From the NCBI GenBank assembly GCA_008682415.1, contig VANK01000006.1, positions 248,001 to 312,000 of the forward strand: 64,000 nt of DNA, written 5' to 3'. This DNA is from Acidobacteria bacterium AB60. GTDB taxonomy: Bacteria; Acidobacteriota; Terriglobia; Terriglobales; Acidobacteriaceae. Below the pieces are notes generated by a model. It did no database searches, was not told where the DNA came from, and saw only the letters and a program-made list of their open reading frames with translations. This document shows positions 24,315-33,957 of this stretch, piece by piece. Each line of letters starts with the position of its first letter. The first letter of the stretch is position 1. Both the position numbers and the translations under genes were made by a program.

Positions 24315-26708
24315 GTGTGTGAGGCAATGGGCGCGATACAGAGCTACCACCAGGCAGATCCTCCGAGGCTGGCATCACGGTCGGACTTTGACGTCTTCGA
24401 CCGTAGCCCGGACCCTGCCCTGGATGAGCTCACCGAGCTTGCGGCAGTGCTCAGCCTCGCCGACTACGCCTACATCGCGTGGCTCGATTTCAATCGCCTG
24501 TGGTTCAAATCCCGATTCGGTTTCACCGCCGCGGAACAGCCGCGCGTCACCAGCGCCTGCCAGTGGGTGGCTCTGACGGCGCAGGCCCTGATCGTTCAGG
24601 ACGCGGCCAAGGACCCCCGCTTTCCGCCGGAGGGCATCCTGGTTCCCGGAGGCAAGAACTGCCGGTCCTACGCCGGCACGCCGTTGTTTGCCGCCAACCA
24701 GCAACTAATCGGCACGCTCGCCGTTCTCTCGCGCAAGCCCGACCAGTTCAGCCAGGAACACCTGACGCTCCTCGATGTGCTGGGACGGCAGGTCATCACC
24801 CGTCTCGAGCTCTACCACCGCATCCGCGCCCAGGAGCAGGCACAGCGCGCGCGCCAGCGGACAGAACGTTCCCTGGCCATCGAACGCAGCTTCGTCGCCG
24901 CCACCCTGGATTCGATTCCCGCGCTGGTTGCGGTGCTCGACACCGCCGGCCGCGTGGTTCGCTTCAACCAGTCCTGCGCCCAGCTCACCGGCATCGTGAT
25001 CGCCGACGCGGCCGGACGGCCCTTCGTGGAAGAGCTGCTGGAAGAGAGCGACCGCGAGTGGGCCGCCGACAAGCTGCGCCACGCCGCCGCCGGACACACC
25101 TCGGGACCGCACGAGACCGCCTGGCGCATCGCCGGCGGCAAGCCGCGCCGCGTCAGCTGGACCATTCGCCCCCTGACCGGCCCCAGCGGCGAAGTGCAAT
25201 ACCTGATCGTCAGCGGCCAGGACGTGACCGACCAGCGCCAGGCCGAGCAGGCCCTGCTCTCCAGCGAGGCGCGCTATCGCCAGGTGGTCGAGAGCAGCCT
25301 GGGCTTCGTCTTCACCTGCACGATGGAAGGCCGCCTCACCTCGCTGAACTCCTTCACCGCCGAGACCCTCGGCTACCGCATCGACGACCTGACCGGCAAG
25401 CCCGTCAACGATCTGTTGAACGCCGCCGGGGTGGAGACCTTCAAGGACTGCCTGCGCACCCTCGAGACCAGGGACGAGTGGCAGGGCGCCATGCCGGTGC
25501 GCCGCAGCGACGGCGTCTACCGCCGCATCGCCTTCCGCAGCCGACGCATGGAGCTGCGCGGCGAACGGCCCTTCATCCTCAGCCATGGCGTCGACGTCAC
25601 CGAACAGCATGAAGCCGAGGAGGCCCTGCACCGCGCCACCCGGCAGCGCGAGCTGATCCTCGAGTCCGTCGGCGACGGCATCTGCGGCATCGATCTCAAC
25701 GGCCGCCTCACCTTCATCAACGAAGCCGGCGCCCAGGCCCTTGGCTACTCCGCCGACGCCCTCATCGGCCGCGACGTGCACGAGATCATCCATCACAGCC
25801 ACGTAGACGGCACGCCCTACTCCAAGGCCACCAGCCCCATCCTGCAGGGCATGCGCCGCCAGGAAACCGTCCGCATGCACGAAGAGGTCTTCTGGCGCGC
25901 CGACGGCTCCTCGTTCCCGGTGGAGTACACCGCCAGCCCCCTCATCGAAGACGGCCACATCGCCGGCATGGTCATCGCCTTCCAGGACATCTCCGAACGC
26001 CGCCGCCTGGAGAAGATGAAAGACGAGTTCATCTCCACGGTCAGCCACGAACTCCGCACCCCGCTGACCTCGCTGCGCGCCTCGCTCGGCCTCATCTCCA
26101 CCGGCGCCCTCGACAAGCGCCCGGAGAAGCAGCGCCAAATGGTCGAGATGGCCATCGGCAACTGCGACCGCCTCGTCCGCCTGGTCAACGACATCCTCGA
26201 CTTCGACAAGGTGGAGCGCGGCCGCCTGCCCTTGCGCCGCGTCCCCGTTGAAGCCATCGACCTGCTCCGCCGCGCCGCCGACGTCGCCGGCAACGCCGCC
26301 TCCCAGGTCAACATCAAGTTCCGTATCGACTCCCTGCAGGCCAGGATCTACGCCGACGAAGACCGCATCCTGCAGGTGCTGAATGAACTGGTGGCCAACG
26401 CCATCAAGTTCTCCCCGCCCGATACCGTCATCAGCCTCAGCACCCGGCCGGAAGGCGCCGGCAGCATCTGCTTCCTCGTCGAAGACCAGGGCCACGGCAT
26501 CGCTCCCGAAAAGCTCGAGCACATCTTCGACCGCTTCCAGCAGGGCGACTCCTCCGATTCGCGCGCCCTGGGCGGCACCGGCCTCGGCCTCGCCCTCTGC
26601 CGCAGCATCGTCGAGCAGCATGGCGGACGCATCTGGGCCGAGAGCGAGCCCGGCAAGGGCAGCCGCTTCCTCTTCACTCTTCCCGCAGCGCCGGCGGAAA
26701 AGCACTAG
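24315..26708 (+). CDS. GAF/PAS-domain sensor histidine kinase
   Basis: A 797-residue, apparently soluble sensor kinase. A GAF domain (about residues 20-180) is followed by three PAS domains (about 195-310, 320-440 and 445-565; for example ILESVGDGICGIDLNGRLTFIN in the last). Then come the HisKA domain with phospho-acceptor His578 in STVSHELRTPLTSLRASL and the ATPase domain with NELVANAIKFS (N box), EDQGHGIAPE (G1) and GGTGLGLALC (G2). No receiver domain is fused and no response regulator is adjacent, so it is an orphan kinase. The signal is unknown. Start: GTG 24315, or ATG 24327 four codons later. Confidence 0.92.
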   Translation: MCEAMGAIQSYHQADPPRLASRSDFDVFDRSPDPALDELTELAAVLSLADYAYIAWLDFNRLWFKSRFGFTAAEQPRVTSACQWVALTAQALIVQDAAKDPRFPPEGILVPGGKNCRSYAGTPLFAANQQLIGTLAVLSRKPDQFSQEHLTLLDVLGRQVITRLELYHRIRAQEQAQRARQRTERSLAIERSFVAATLDSIPALVAVLDTAGRVVRFNQSCAQLTGIVIADAAGRPFVEELLEESDREWAADKLRHAAAGHTSGPHETAWRIAGGKPRRVSWTIRPLTGPSGEVQYLIVSGQDVTDQRQAEQALLSSEARYRQVVESSLGFVFTCTMEGRLTSLNSFTAETLGYRIDDLTGKPVNDLLNAAGVETFKDCLRTLETRDEWQGAMPVRRSDGVYRRIAFRSRRMELRGERPFILSHGVDVTEQHEAEEALHRATRQRELILESVGDGICGIDLNGRLTFINEAGAQALGYSADALIGRDVHEIIHHSHVDGTPYSKATSPILQGMRRQETVRMHEEVFWRADGSSFPVEYTASPLIEDGHIAGMVIAFQDISERRRLEKMKDEFISTVSHELRTPLTSLRASLGLISTGALDKRPEKQRQMVEMAIGNCDRLVRLVNDILDFDKVERGRLPLRRVPVEAIDLLRRAADVAGNAASQVNIKFRIDSLQARIYADEDRILQVLNELVANAIKFSPPDTVISLSTRPEGAGSICFLVEDQGHGIAPEKLEHIFDRFQQGDSSDSRALGGTGLGLALCRSIVEQHGGRIWAESEPGKGSRFLFTLPAAPAEKH

Positions 26709-26826
26709 CGCACCGCTCGCGCCCGCCCCTGTTGATCTGCCTTTCATCCCGCCTGCCGGCATGCATGAGAGAATTCCTCGCAACGGCGCTCCCCTGCCCA
26801 TTCCCTCCCGGCACATCTAAGCTCCT

Positions 26827-28704
26827 ATGGCGCTTGCAGCAAAGATCGTGAACTTTCTGTTCGGCCGTCCCCTCGCCACCAGCGAGGAGCGCGCCGAGCA
26901 CATTGGCCCCCTCGCGGGCATTCCCATCTTCGGCCTCGACGCCTTGAGTTCCGCCGCGTACGGACCCGAAGCCGCGCTCACCCTGCTCATCCCGCTGGGC
27001 CTCGCCGGCGTGCACTACATCGTCCCCATCAGCAGCGCCATCATCATCCTGCTCTTCCTCGTCTACTTCAGCTACCGCCAGACCATCGAGGCCTATCCCA
27101 AGGGCGGCGGCTCCTACACCGTCGCCTCAGAAAACCTTGGCGCGAACGCCGGCCTGCTCGCGGCCGCGGCTCTGATGATCGACTACATCCTCACCGCGGC
27201 GGTCGGCATCTCCGCCGGCGTAGGCGCGCTCATCTCCGCTGTACCCGCACTGCAGCCCCACACCCTGGAGCTATGCCTGGGCGTGCTCCTCGTGCTCACC
27301 ATCGTCAATATGCGCGGCGTCCACGATACGGGCATCGTCTTCATGATTCCCACCTACCTGTTCACGGGAACCCTTCTCCTCGTCATCGCGGTAGGAGCGG
27401 TGCGCGCTCTGCATGCAGGCGGTCACCCGCAGCCAATCACCCCGCTGCCCCCCATCCCCCCAGCCATGTCCGCGGTGAGCTGGTGGCTCCTGCTCAAGGT
27501 CTTCTCCTCCGGCTGCACCGCCATGACCGGCGTGGAGGCCGTGAGCAACGGCGTCATGGCCTTTCGCGATGACACGCGCAAGAACGCCAAGATCGCGCTC
27601 ACCATCATCATCGTCCTGCTCGCCATCCTGCTCTCCGGCATCGCCGTCCTCTGCCGCGCCTACCATATCGCCGCCACCCAGCCTGACAGCCCGCACTACG
27701 AGAGCGTGCTCTCCATGCTCACCCGCGCCGTCATGGGCCACGGCTGGTTCTACTACCTCACCATCGGCTCCGTCCTGCTGGTGCTGGCCCTCTCCGCCAA
27801 CACCGCCTTTGCCGATTTCCCCCGCCTCACGCGGGCCATCGCGCTCAGCAACTACATGCCGCACATCTTTCTGCTGCGCGGCCGGCGCCTGCTCTACTCC
27901 TGGGGCATCTACGTCCTCGTCACCCTCACCGCGATCCTGCTCATCATCTTCCGCGGCGTCACCGATCGCCTCATTCCCCTCTACGCCATCGGCGCCTTCC
28001 TGGCCTTCACCCTCTCCCAGGCCGGCATGGTGGTGCATTGGAAGCGCCACAACGGCGGCGCGCTCCGCATGTTCGTCAACGGCCTCGGCGCCGTCGCCAC
28101 CGGCATCACCACTCTCGTGGTGCTGGTCACCAAGTTCATGGAAGGCGCCTGGATCACCGCCCTCCTGGTGGCGCTGATGATCACCCTGATGCGAGCCGTC
28201 CATAAGCACTACCGCCGCGTGGCCCGCGAGACCGACCTCGATCGCGCCATCTGCACCCCGGAATTGACCAAGCCCACCATGATCCTGCCCATCGATCGCT
28301 GGAGCCGGATCGCGGAGAAGGCCCTCTGCTTCGCGCTCTCCCTCTCTGACGACATTCGCTGCGTGCACGTGCAGCTCGCCGACCAGCCGGACAACTTCTG
28401 CGACGAGTGGGAGGAGAAGATCGCCAGGCCCCTGCGCGAGGCCGGGCATACCGTCCCCCAGCTCATCACCATCACCTCGCCCTATCGCTACGTGCTGCAG
28501 CCGGTCGTGGACTATGTGCTCAAAGTCGAGCGCCTCACCAACTACCAGAAGGTCTGCGTGCTCGTCCCCGAACTGGTCGTGCGCCACTGGTGGGACAACC
28601 TCCTCCACAACCGCCGCGCCGACCTGCTCAAAGTCATGCTCCTGCTCAAAGGCAACCGCCGCACCGTCGTCATCAACATCCCCTGGTATCTGGAAGAGGC
28701 CTGA
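26827..28704 (+). CDS. APC-superfamily permease of the KimA (YdaO) potassium-uptake type
   Basis: Integral membrane transporter, 625 residues: about 12 membrane helices, then a cytoplasmic C-terminal domain of about 160 residues. The order of conserved stretches follows Bacillus KimA as I recall it: DALSSAAYGPEAAL, SYRQTIEAYPKGGGSY, DYILTAAVGISAG, FSSGCTAMTGVEAVSNG, SANTAFADFPRL and LIPLYAIGAFLAFTLSQAG, with a C-terminal domain containing ITSPYRYVLQPVVDYV. KimA is a high-affinity K+/H+ symporter controlled by c-di-AMP in Firmicutes. Substrate is inferred by similarity; older annotation would say amino-acid permease. The 118-base spacer upstream shows no recognisable c-di-AMP riboswitch. Confidence 0.8.
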   Translation: MALAAKIVNFLFGRPLATSEERAEHIGPLAGIPIFGLDALSSAAYGPEAALTLLIPLGLAGVHYIVPISSAIIILLFLVYFSYRQTIEAYPKGGGSYTVASENLGANAGLLAAAALMIDYILTAAVGISAGVGALISAVPALQPHTLELCLGVLLVLTIVNMRGVHDTGIVFMIPTYLFTGTLLLVIAVGAVRALHAGGHPQPITPLPPIPPAMSAVSWWLLLKVFSSGCTAMTGVEAVSNGVMAFRDDTRKNAKIALTIIIVLLAILLSGIAVLCRAYHIAATQPDSPHYESVLSMLTRAVMGHGWFYYLTIGSVLLVLALSANTAFADFPRLTRAIALSNYMPHIFLLRGRRLLYSWGIYVLVTLTAILLIIFRGVTDRLIPLYAIGAFLAFTLSQAGMVVHWKRHNGGALRMFVNGLGAVATGITTLVVLVTKFMEGAWITALLVALMITLMRAVHKHYRRVARETDLDRAICTPELTKPTMILPIDRWSRIAEKALCFALSLSDDIRCVHVQLADQPDNFCDEWEEKIARPLREAGHTVPQLITITSPYRYVLQPVVDYVLKVERLTNYQKVCVLVPELVVRHWWDNLLHNRRADLLKVMLLLKGNRRTVVINIPWYLEEA

Positions 28705-28870
28705 TTCTCGCCAGGGCGTATTCCCTGCTCGCGGTATTCCCTTCTCCCGTGCCAGCCGTCAAAATGAAGACGTGGCCCGCAACCTCCGCATCCGGCACAA
28801 CGGAGATCACACCCCCTGCCAGGCAGCGTGCCGGGACGGGCGTCAGCCCTTGTGCCTGCGGCGCGCGCGC

Positions 28871-30640
28871 ATGCTGTTCCTCGTCGCGGCGATGGCCCTG
28901 GTCGCGGTCCTCGCCGGTGCGCAGAATCCCACCGAACCTGCTCCCGCTCCCGACGAGGCGCCCGCCGCGCCGCCCATGCCGGAGCAGTCGCGCCCCGCCG
29001 AGGGCGGAGCCATCCCCGTGCGCGGAGTTGTGCGCGACGCGCTGAGCGGCGAAGCCCTCCCCCGCGCCCTCGTACAGGTTGACGGAGAGACAGGCCCGGG
29101 TACGCTCACCGATCGTGACGGTCAATTCGAGCTGCTCACCTCCGGCGCCGGAGCCCACGTCTTTCAGCTCACCAAGCCGGGCTATCACGATCTGCCTCCC
29201 AGCCCCGCCGAAGACAGCGCCGTGCTCGAGTACTCCAACGGGATCACCCACAACATCCTCGTGGTCCGCGGCATGCCTGAGCTTTCCCTCTCCATGATGC
29301 CCACAAGCGCTATCCAGGGCCAGATCGATCTCTCCACCGGCGACAACGCGCAGGGCATCGGGGTGCTGCTGCTCCGCCGCGTCCTCGTAGGCGGACACGG
29401 AGCCTGGGTGGTCACCGGCAATCAGCGCACCAACACCGACGGCGCTTACCGCTTTCCGGGACTCGACCCGGGCGACTATGCGGTGGTCACCGAACCCGCG
29501 CGGGAGAGCGAGATCGATGGCATCTCTCTCGCGCCCGACGGCTCGGCCCCGGCCGGATACAACGGCTACGCGCCCACCTACTACCCCGATGCGCGCGACC
29601 TGGCCGGCGCCGCGAAGATCCGCGTGCGCGGCGGCGAGACCGTGCAGGCGAACATCAGCCTGCGGCTCGAAGCCTTCCAGCCCGTACAGGCAGCCGTGAC
29701 AACAGCCCGCCTCAACGGAAAGATCGCCGCCGAGTATAACGCCACCGTGGTCGATGCGCAGGGCCACACCCTGCCATACCCCGCTGTCTATGACCCCGAG
29801 ACGCGCACCGTCGTGACGGCTCTCCCCGATGGCACGTATGGGCTGCAGGTCGCCGCTGTTCCGCGCATTGAAGGCAAGGTAGCGGCGATTCGCGGCACGG
29901 CCCCGGGCGGCGGCGCGCTGCAGGGCTCGCTCGACATCACCGTAGCGGGACATCCGGTCACGGGAGTGCGCCTCCCGCTTGCGGAGCGCTCGCCAAGCAT
30001 CGTGAGTGTCAGCGTGAGCCACAATGCCGCCCTGCAGACATCCACATCCCGCGCGGCAGAGGCCGTCACCCTTGGCGCCACGCAGGCCGGGGATGCCCGC
30101 GTGGATGGCATGTGGCTGCAGTTCGCCCAGGGCGCCGTCCCCGGCGAATTGGAAGGCAGCGCGCTTCCGCCGGGCGCCTACTGGATGCACACCAACATCG
30201 CCCAGGCCGGCATCTGCGAGCAGTCATTCACCGCCGGCGGCGCCAGCCTCGCGCGCGAGCCCCTCGTGATCACGCCCGGCAATATGACGCCTCCGCTGAC
30301 CCTTTCTCTGCGCGACGACTGCGCCTCGCTCACGCTGACGTTGCCTCCGGACTCGCTCACCGCCGCCATGGGAGAGGAGAAGGCCTACACCGTCTACGTG
30401 GTTCCCGACTTCGATTCCACCGTCGACCTCACCGCCCAGACGCTTCGGCCCTCCTCCGGCGGATCGATCGTGGTGCACAACCTCACGCCCGGCAGCTACC
30501 ACGTCTACGCGTTCCAGGCCCCGGTCGAGTTGGAGTACCGGAATCCCGACGCCATGGCAAAGCTCCCCAACAGCGGCCAGTCCATTACGCTTCAACCCTC
30601 GTCGGACAACACCCTCACCCTGGAGGCGCCGTCCCGTTGA
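28871..30640 (+). CDS. Secreted carboxypeptidase-regulatory-like domain protein (first of a coupled pair)
   Basis: About 589 residues. The frame is open back to 28514, but that part is out-of-phase overlap with the permease; ATG 28871 begins a signal peptide (LFLVAAMALVAVLAGAQ). After a Pro/Ala/Glu-rich linker comes a carboxypeptidase-regulatory-like beta-sandwich (VRGVVRDALSGEALPRALVQV, then TLTDRDGQFEL, FQLTKPGYHD). Further beta-rich segments follow, including TDGAYRFPGLDPGDYAVV and LTPGSYHVYAFQAPVELEY. No peptidase residues are present. Such proteins are abundant in Acidobacteria; function unknown. Its stop overlaps the TTG start of the next gene. Confidence 0.82.
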   Translation: MLFLVAAMALVAVLAGAQNPTEPAPAPDEAPAAPPMPEQSRPAEGGAIPVRGVVRDALSGEALPRALVQVDGETGPGTLTDRDGQFELLTSGAGAHVFQLTKPGYHDLPPSPAEDSAVLEYSNGITHNILVVRGMPELSLSMMPTSAIQGQIDLSTGDNAQGIGVLLLRRVLVGGHGAWVVTGNQRTNTDGAYRFPGLDPGDYAVVTEPARESEIDGISLAPDGSAPAGYNGYAPTYYPDARDLAGAAKIRVRGGETVQANISLRLEAFQPVQAAVTTARLNGKIAAEYNATVVDAQGHTLPYPAVYDPETRTVVTALPDGTYGLQVAAVPRIEGKVAAIRGTAPGGGALQGSLDITVAGHPVTGVRLPLAERSPSIVSVSVSHNAALQTSTSRAAEAVTLGATQAGDARVDGMWLQFAQGAVPGELEGSALPPGAYWMHTNIAQAGICEQSFTAGGASLAREPLVITPGNMTPPLTLSLRDDCASLTLTLPPDSLTAAMGEEKAYTVYVVPDFDSTVDLTAQTLRPSSGGSIVVHNLTPGSYHVYAFQAPVELEYRNPDAMAKLPNSGQSITLQPSSDNTLTLEAPSR

Positions 30641-32295
30641 AGCACACACTCGGAATCTTCGCTCGTCGGGCCGCGCCAGCCCTCGCCCTGCTGTGGGCCC
30701 TCCATGCGACTGCGCAGAACGCAGCCCCGGTCGGCGGAGGATTCCGTATCGCCGGGCGCGTCGTGAACGCGGCCACCGGAGATCCCATTCCGCGCGTCAC
30801 CGTCGCGGCCCACTCCCAGCCCGACGGGCGCGTGCTTGCCACCGCGGTCTCCGACAGCGACGGGCACTTCTCCATCGAGAACCTGGCCGCCGCCAAGTAT
30901 CCGCTCTCGGCCTCCAAGCGCGGCTTCCGCACCGAGTTCTACGACGAGCACGAAGAATTCAACTCCGCCATCGTGACGGGCGAAGGACAGGACACCGAGC
31001 ACCTGCAGTTTTCTCTCGCGCCTCCGGCCAGTCTTCACGGCATCGTCACGGGAGATGGCGGCGATCCCGTGGAGGGCGCCAACGTCATGCTGTTCCGCAT
31101 GCCCGATGCCGCGCATCGGAGTGAGGGCATCGTCCACATGGATAACGCCATGACCGATGACACGGGCGCCTACCAGTTCAGCGATCTGCCCGCGGGCCGC
31201 TACTACCTCGCCGTCAAGGCCGATCCCTGGTATGCGCTGCACGGGCGCGCCAATCGCAACGTCGACGGCTCGCCCACCGGCCTGGACGTCGCCTATCCCG
31301 TGACCTTCTTCGATTCCTCGATCGACGAGTCCTCAGCCGTTCCCATCGCTTTGGCCGAAGGCAGCCGCGAAGAGGCCAACGTCAATCTGCACGCCGTGCC
31401 CGCCATTCACCTCAAGTTGCCGGAGACCGCGCGCTCCCGGGGCACGCCGTCGGTCGTGTTGCGGGAGACCGTCTTCGGCCAGGAGATGCAGGGCCGCGGC
31501 GGGCTGGTGGCCATTCAACCCGGCAATCTCGAGGCCATTGGCGTCGCACCCGGACACTACCAGATCACCCACGGCGAGCCGCCCCGCACCGTGGAGTTGA
31601 ATGCCACCTCCGATGTGGAGATCGAGCCGGATGCGGGAGTGGCGGCCGTGACCCTCAGTGGCACGCTGCACACCTCGGCCGGCCTGCCCATCGAAGAGGA
31701 CATCAACCTGCTCCTGGAGCCCGCGGAAGGCACCGGCAGGATGCGCATGCAGACCTTCGCGCAGAAAGGCCAGTTCACCTTCGAGGGCGTTCTGCCGGGG
31801 CGCTGGAATCTCACCGCCTATGCCGGTCCCGACGGGCTGGCTCTGCCCGTGGTCAGCATCGCCACCGGCCAGCACGCGGTGGCCGGGAACGAGATCGCGG
31901 TCGGCGATCACAGCGTCAGTGTCGCGGTTGCGGTCAGCCGCTCGCAGACGCGCATCGAGGGCCTCGCCCGCCTCGACGGAAAGCCCGCCTCGGGAGCCAT
32001 GATCGTCCTCGTCCCGCGGGCGCCAGGCGCTTACCTGTCGCTGCTGCGCCGGGATCAGTCCGACTCCGATGGAAGCTTCGCCCTGCACGATGTGGCTCCG
32101 GGACAATACACCGTGGTGGCCATTGTGGACGGATGGAAGCTGGACTGGCGCGACCGCGAAGCCATCGCGCCCTACCTTGCCGCGGGCACCGCCGTCACCA
32201 TCCGCGACCGCTCCGCCCCGGTGGTCCAGCTAACCAAACCCCTCACCGCGATCGCTCGCGGAACAGGCGCATCCGGCGGCGCCGACGGCAGGTGA
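30637..32295 (+). CDS. Secreted carboxypeptidase-regulatory-like domain protein (second of a coupled pair)
   Basis: About 552 residues from the TTG at 30637, preceded by GGAGG ten bases upstream and overlapping the previous stop as TTGA. A signal peptide (APALALLWALHATAQ) leads to a beta-sandwich domain FRIAGRVVNAATGDPIPRVTV with DGHFSIENLAAAKYPLSASK, then a second GIVTGDGGDPVEGANV with DDTGAYQFSDLPAGRYYLAV. A third follows near the end (GLARLDGKPASGAMIVL, DGSFALHDVAPGQYTVV). The domain plan parallels that of the upstream gene, suggesting an old duplication and a shared role in the envelope. The ligand is unknown. Confidence 0.83.
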   Translation: MKHTLGIFARRAAPALALLWALHATAQNAAPVGGGFRIAGRVVNAATGDPIPRVTVAAHSQPDGRVLATAVSDSDGHFSIENLAAAKYPLSASKRGFRTEFYDEHEEFNSAIVTGEGQDTEHLQFSLAPPASLHGIVTGDGGDPVEGANVMLFRMPDAAHRSEGIVHMDNAMTDDTGAYQFSDLPAGRYYLAVKADPWYALHGRANRNVDGSPTGLDVAYPVTFFDSSIDESSAVPIALAEGSREEANVNLHAVPAIHLKLPETARSRGTPSVVLRETVFGQEMQGRGGLVAIQPGNLEAIGVAPGHYQITHGEPPRTVELNATSDVEIEPDAGVAAVTLSGTLHTSAGLPIEEDINLLLEPAEGTGRMRMQTFAQKGQFTFEGVLPGRWNLTAYAGPDGLALPVVSIATGQHAVAGNEIAVGDHSVSVAVAVSRSQTRIEGLARLDGKPASGAMIVLVPRAPGAYLSLLRRDQSDSDGSFALHDVAPGQYTVVAIVDGWKLDWRDREAIAPYLAAGTAVTIRDRSAPVVQLTKPLTAIARGTGASGGADGR

Positions 32296-32405
32296 CACTT
32301 CGCCCACAGAGGGGTCAAAGGATAGTCTAGGTAGGTACCAGTCGACAGTTGGACATGCGGTCGCCGTGCGCGGCCCGAAGTTCGCCAGTTGAGGAGATTC
32401 GCCCA

Positions 32406-33008
32406 TTGATTCGTAAGTGGTTGGTTTCGATGTTCGCCCTGGTTTGCGGAGCCGCGCTGCCTGCCGCCGCTTTCAGCCAGGTCGCGCCCGATCGCCCGCA
32501 GCGCCAGGAGGCTGACCGGACCTACAAGTATCTGTTCTATGCGGGGGCGGCCTACACCAGCCTCAACCAGGTGAATCAGTCCCGGTATGGATTGGTGGGC
32601 GGCGATCTCCAGGTGAGCCGCGAGTTCGGCCGGTTCTTTGCCATCACCGCGGATGGAAGCTTCTACCAGACCTCAACCGGCACGGGGAATCCCGGCAATC
32701 CACAGGTCGACGCGGTCCTCTTTGGGCCGGAGCTGCACGGCCACGTCTTCGAGCATTGGAGCGTGTTTATCCGCGCTCTGCTGGGCGGCGAACACACCGG
32801 CGGCGAGGGCATGACCCCCAATATCTCCTTCGCCGGCGGCGCCGGCGGCGGCGTGGAGTACGACCTGAAGCCGCGCTGGGTCCTCCGTCTCTCCGGCGAC
32901 GAGATCGCGGCGTCGTTCTCGGTGAAGAACAACAACCCCGGACTGGCCTACTCGCCCCACACCACCCGGAATTCGCGAGCCAGCATCGGGATCGGCTACC
33001 GCTTCTAG
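32406..33008 (+). CDS. Outer-membrane beta-barrel protein
   Basis: About 200 residues from a TTG at 32406 with GAGGAG nine bases upstream; an in-frame start at 32349 is less likely. The signal peptide (SMFALVCGAALPAAAFSQ) is followed by short alternating strands such as YLFYAGAAYTSLNQV, FGRFFAITADGSFY, VSVFIRALLGGEH-like and GGGVEYDLKPRWVLRL, ending SIGIGYRF with a terminal Phe, as expected for BAM-inserted barrels. About eight strands are likely. No specific function can be given. Confidence 0.8.
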   Translation: MIRKWLVSMFALVCGAALPAAAFSQVAPDRPQRQEADRTYKYLFYAGAAYTSLNQVNQSRYGLVGGDLQVSREFGRFFAITADGSFYQTSTGTGNPGNPQVDAVLFGPELHGHVFEHWSVFIRALLGGEHTGGEGMTPNISFAGGAGGGVEYDLKPRWVLRLSGDEIAASFSVKNNNPGLAYSPHTTRNSRASIGIGYRF

Positions 33009-33031
33009 CCGGCCCGTCCGGTCGGGAACAC

Positions 33032-33059
33032 AAGGGGTGCGCGAGGCGCACCCCTTTTT
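33032..33059 (+). terminator. Rho-independent terminator
   Basis: AAGGGGTGCGC pairs with GCGCACCCCTT around a short GAG loop, followed by a T-tract. It closes the beta-barrel gene and sits between convergent genes, so it may serve both strands. Confidence 0.9.
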
Positions 33060-33066
33060 CTTTGCG

Positions 33067-33465
33067 CTACTTGTGCAGCTCGACGAGGAAGACCTGTCCG
33101 CTGACGGACTTGTCGGAGCTTTCGGCGTACTGGATGTCGGCCTTCATGCCCTCGAAGTCCTTGCAGGGGTTGAGGGGCCCGTCGGGATCGAAGTTGACGG
33201 CGCGGACGTCGATTCCGGCGAAGTTGTTGTTGTAGACCTTCAGGGGCCGGGCGGGGCCGACGAGTTTGAACTCAATGACGGAAGGGTAGCTGCAGGTGAC
33301 GCTGCGGATGGTGCCATAGGCGGCGTGGTGGGGGCCGTTGGCCTTGGCGGGGTGGCGCGGCTGGGTGGAGGGCGCGGTGACGTTGGCGTCGGTGGTGACC
33401 TGCTGTGCGACAGCGGGAGCGGCCATCAGCAGAAGGATGGGGAAAAGGGGGGAGCTTTTCAGCAT
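33067..33465 (-). CDS. Small secreted protein of unknown function
   Basis: A 132-residue protein with a signal peptide (FPILLLMAAPAVAQ). The mature region contains GTIRSVTCSYPSVIEFKLVG and LKVYNNNFAGIDVRAVNF, then DFEGMKADIQYAES, suggesting a small beta domain with two cysteines that may pair. I do not recognise a named family. It is convergent with the beta-barrel gene upstream on the other strand, sharing the terminator between them. Confidence 0.72.
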   Translation of the reverse strand: MLKSSPLFPILLLMAAPAVAQQVTTDANVTAPSTQPRHPAKANGPHHAAYGTIRSVTCSYPSVIEFKLVGPARPLKVYNNNFAGIDVRAVNFDPDGPLNPCKDFEGMKADIQYAESSDKSVSGQVFLVELHK

Positions 33466-33957
33466 CGTGGGATCAGTCTAGCAAGGTCCGGGATTGCGAA
33501 GGCGGATGGATATCCATAAAAAGCGAATTTCAGATGACATCGTGATTGTTAAGCGATTGCCTTTCAGATTGTTATTGGCCGAAGCGGGGCGAAGATCGGG
33601 ATATCCGTGGGGGGGGGGGAGGGGTACCTCTCCGCCTTTGCCGGAAGATCCGGACTGGCGGGGTACAGTTCTCCCCGGGACGGCGCGAATCCCGATGGTA
33701 GTTTGCCGCAGTCAGAGCGGGGCGGGCTGTGCGCAGGGTCACAAGTGGGCGTGACGTGCGGCAGCGCCTGGAACTCGACCTCAAGACACCAGAATGGATT
33801 CGCCTGATTTTCGTGGTTTTTTAGAACCACATTTGTAGTAATGAATAGCGAAGAAAAGGCGAATATCTACGGCCAATGGGGAGGAGCGCCGAGGGCTGGT
33901 GGACCGCGAGGCAACGGAGAGAGGCTCTACTGCAGTCCAAGGACGCGGAGGGGAGCC
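33466..33957. other. Intergenic region with an 11-G tract
   Basis: No gene is seen in this 492-base stretch. It holds a run of eleven G residues (33609-33619) followed by A and four more G. From 33866 on lies a GC-rich, purine-rich leader with several short self-complementary segments just before the VCBS-repeat gene. The open frame from ATG 33841 that covers the last part has no coding character before the GTG at 33958. Confidence 0.5.

Noticed and set aside
24705-26816. 703-codon minus-strand frame opposite the histidine kinase
   Set aside because: The product is Ala/Gly/Glu/Asp-rich without motifs, and the plus strand encodes a complete kinase.
26709-26826. c-di-AMP (ydaO) riboswitch before the KimA-like gene
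   Set aside because: The spacer is short and I see none of the conserved core of that riboswitch.
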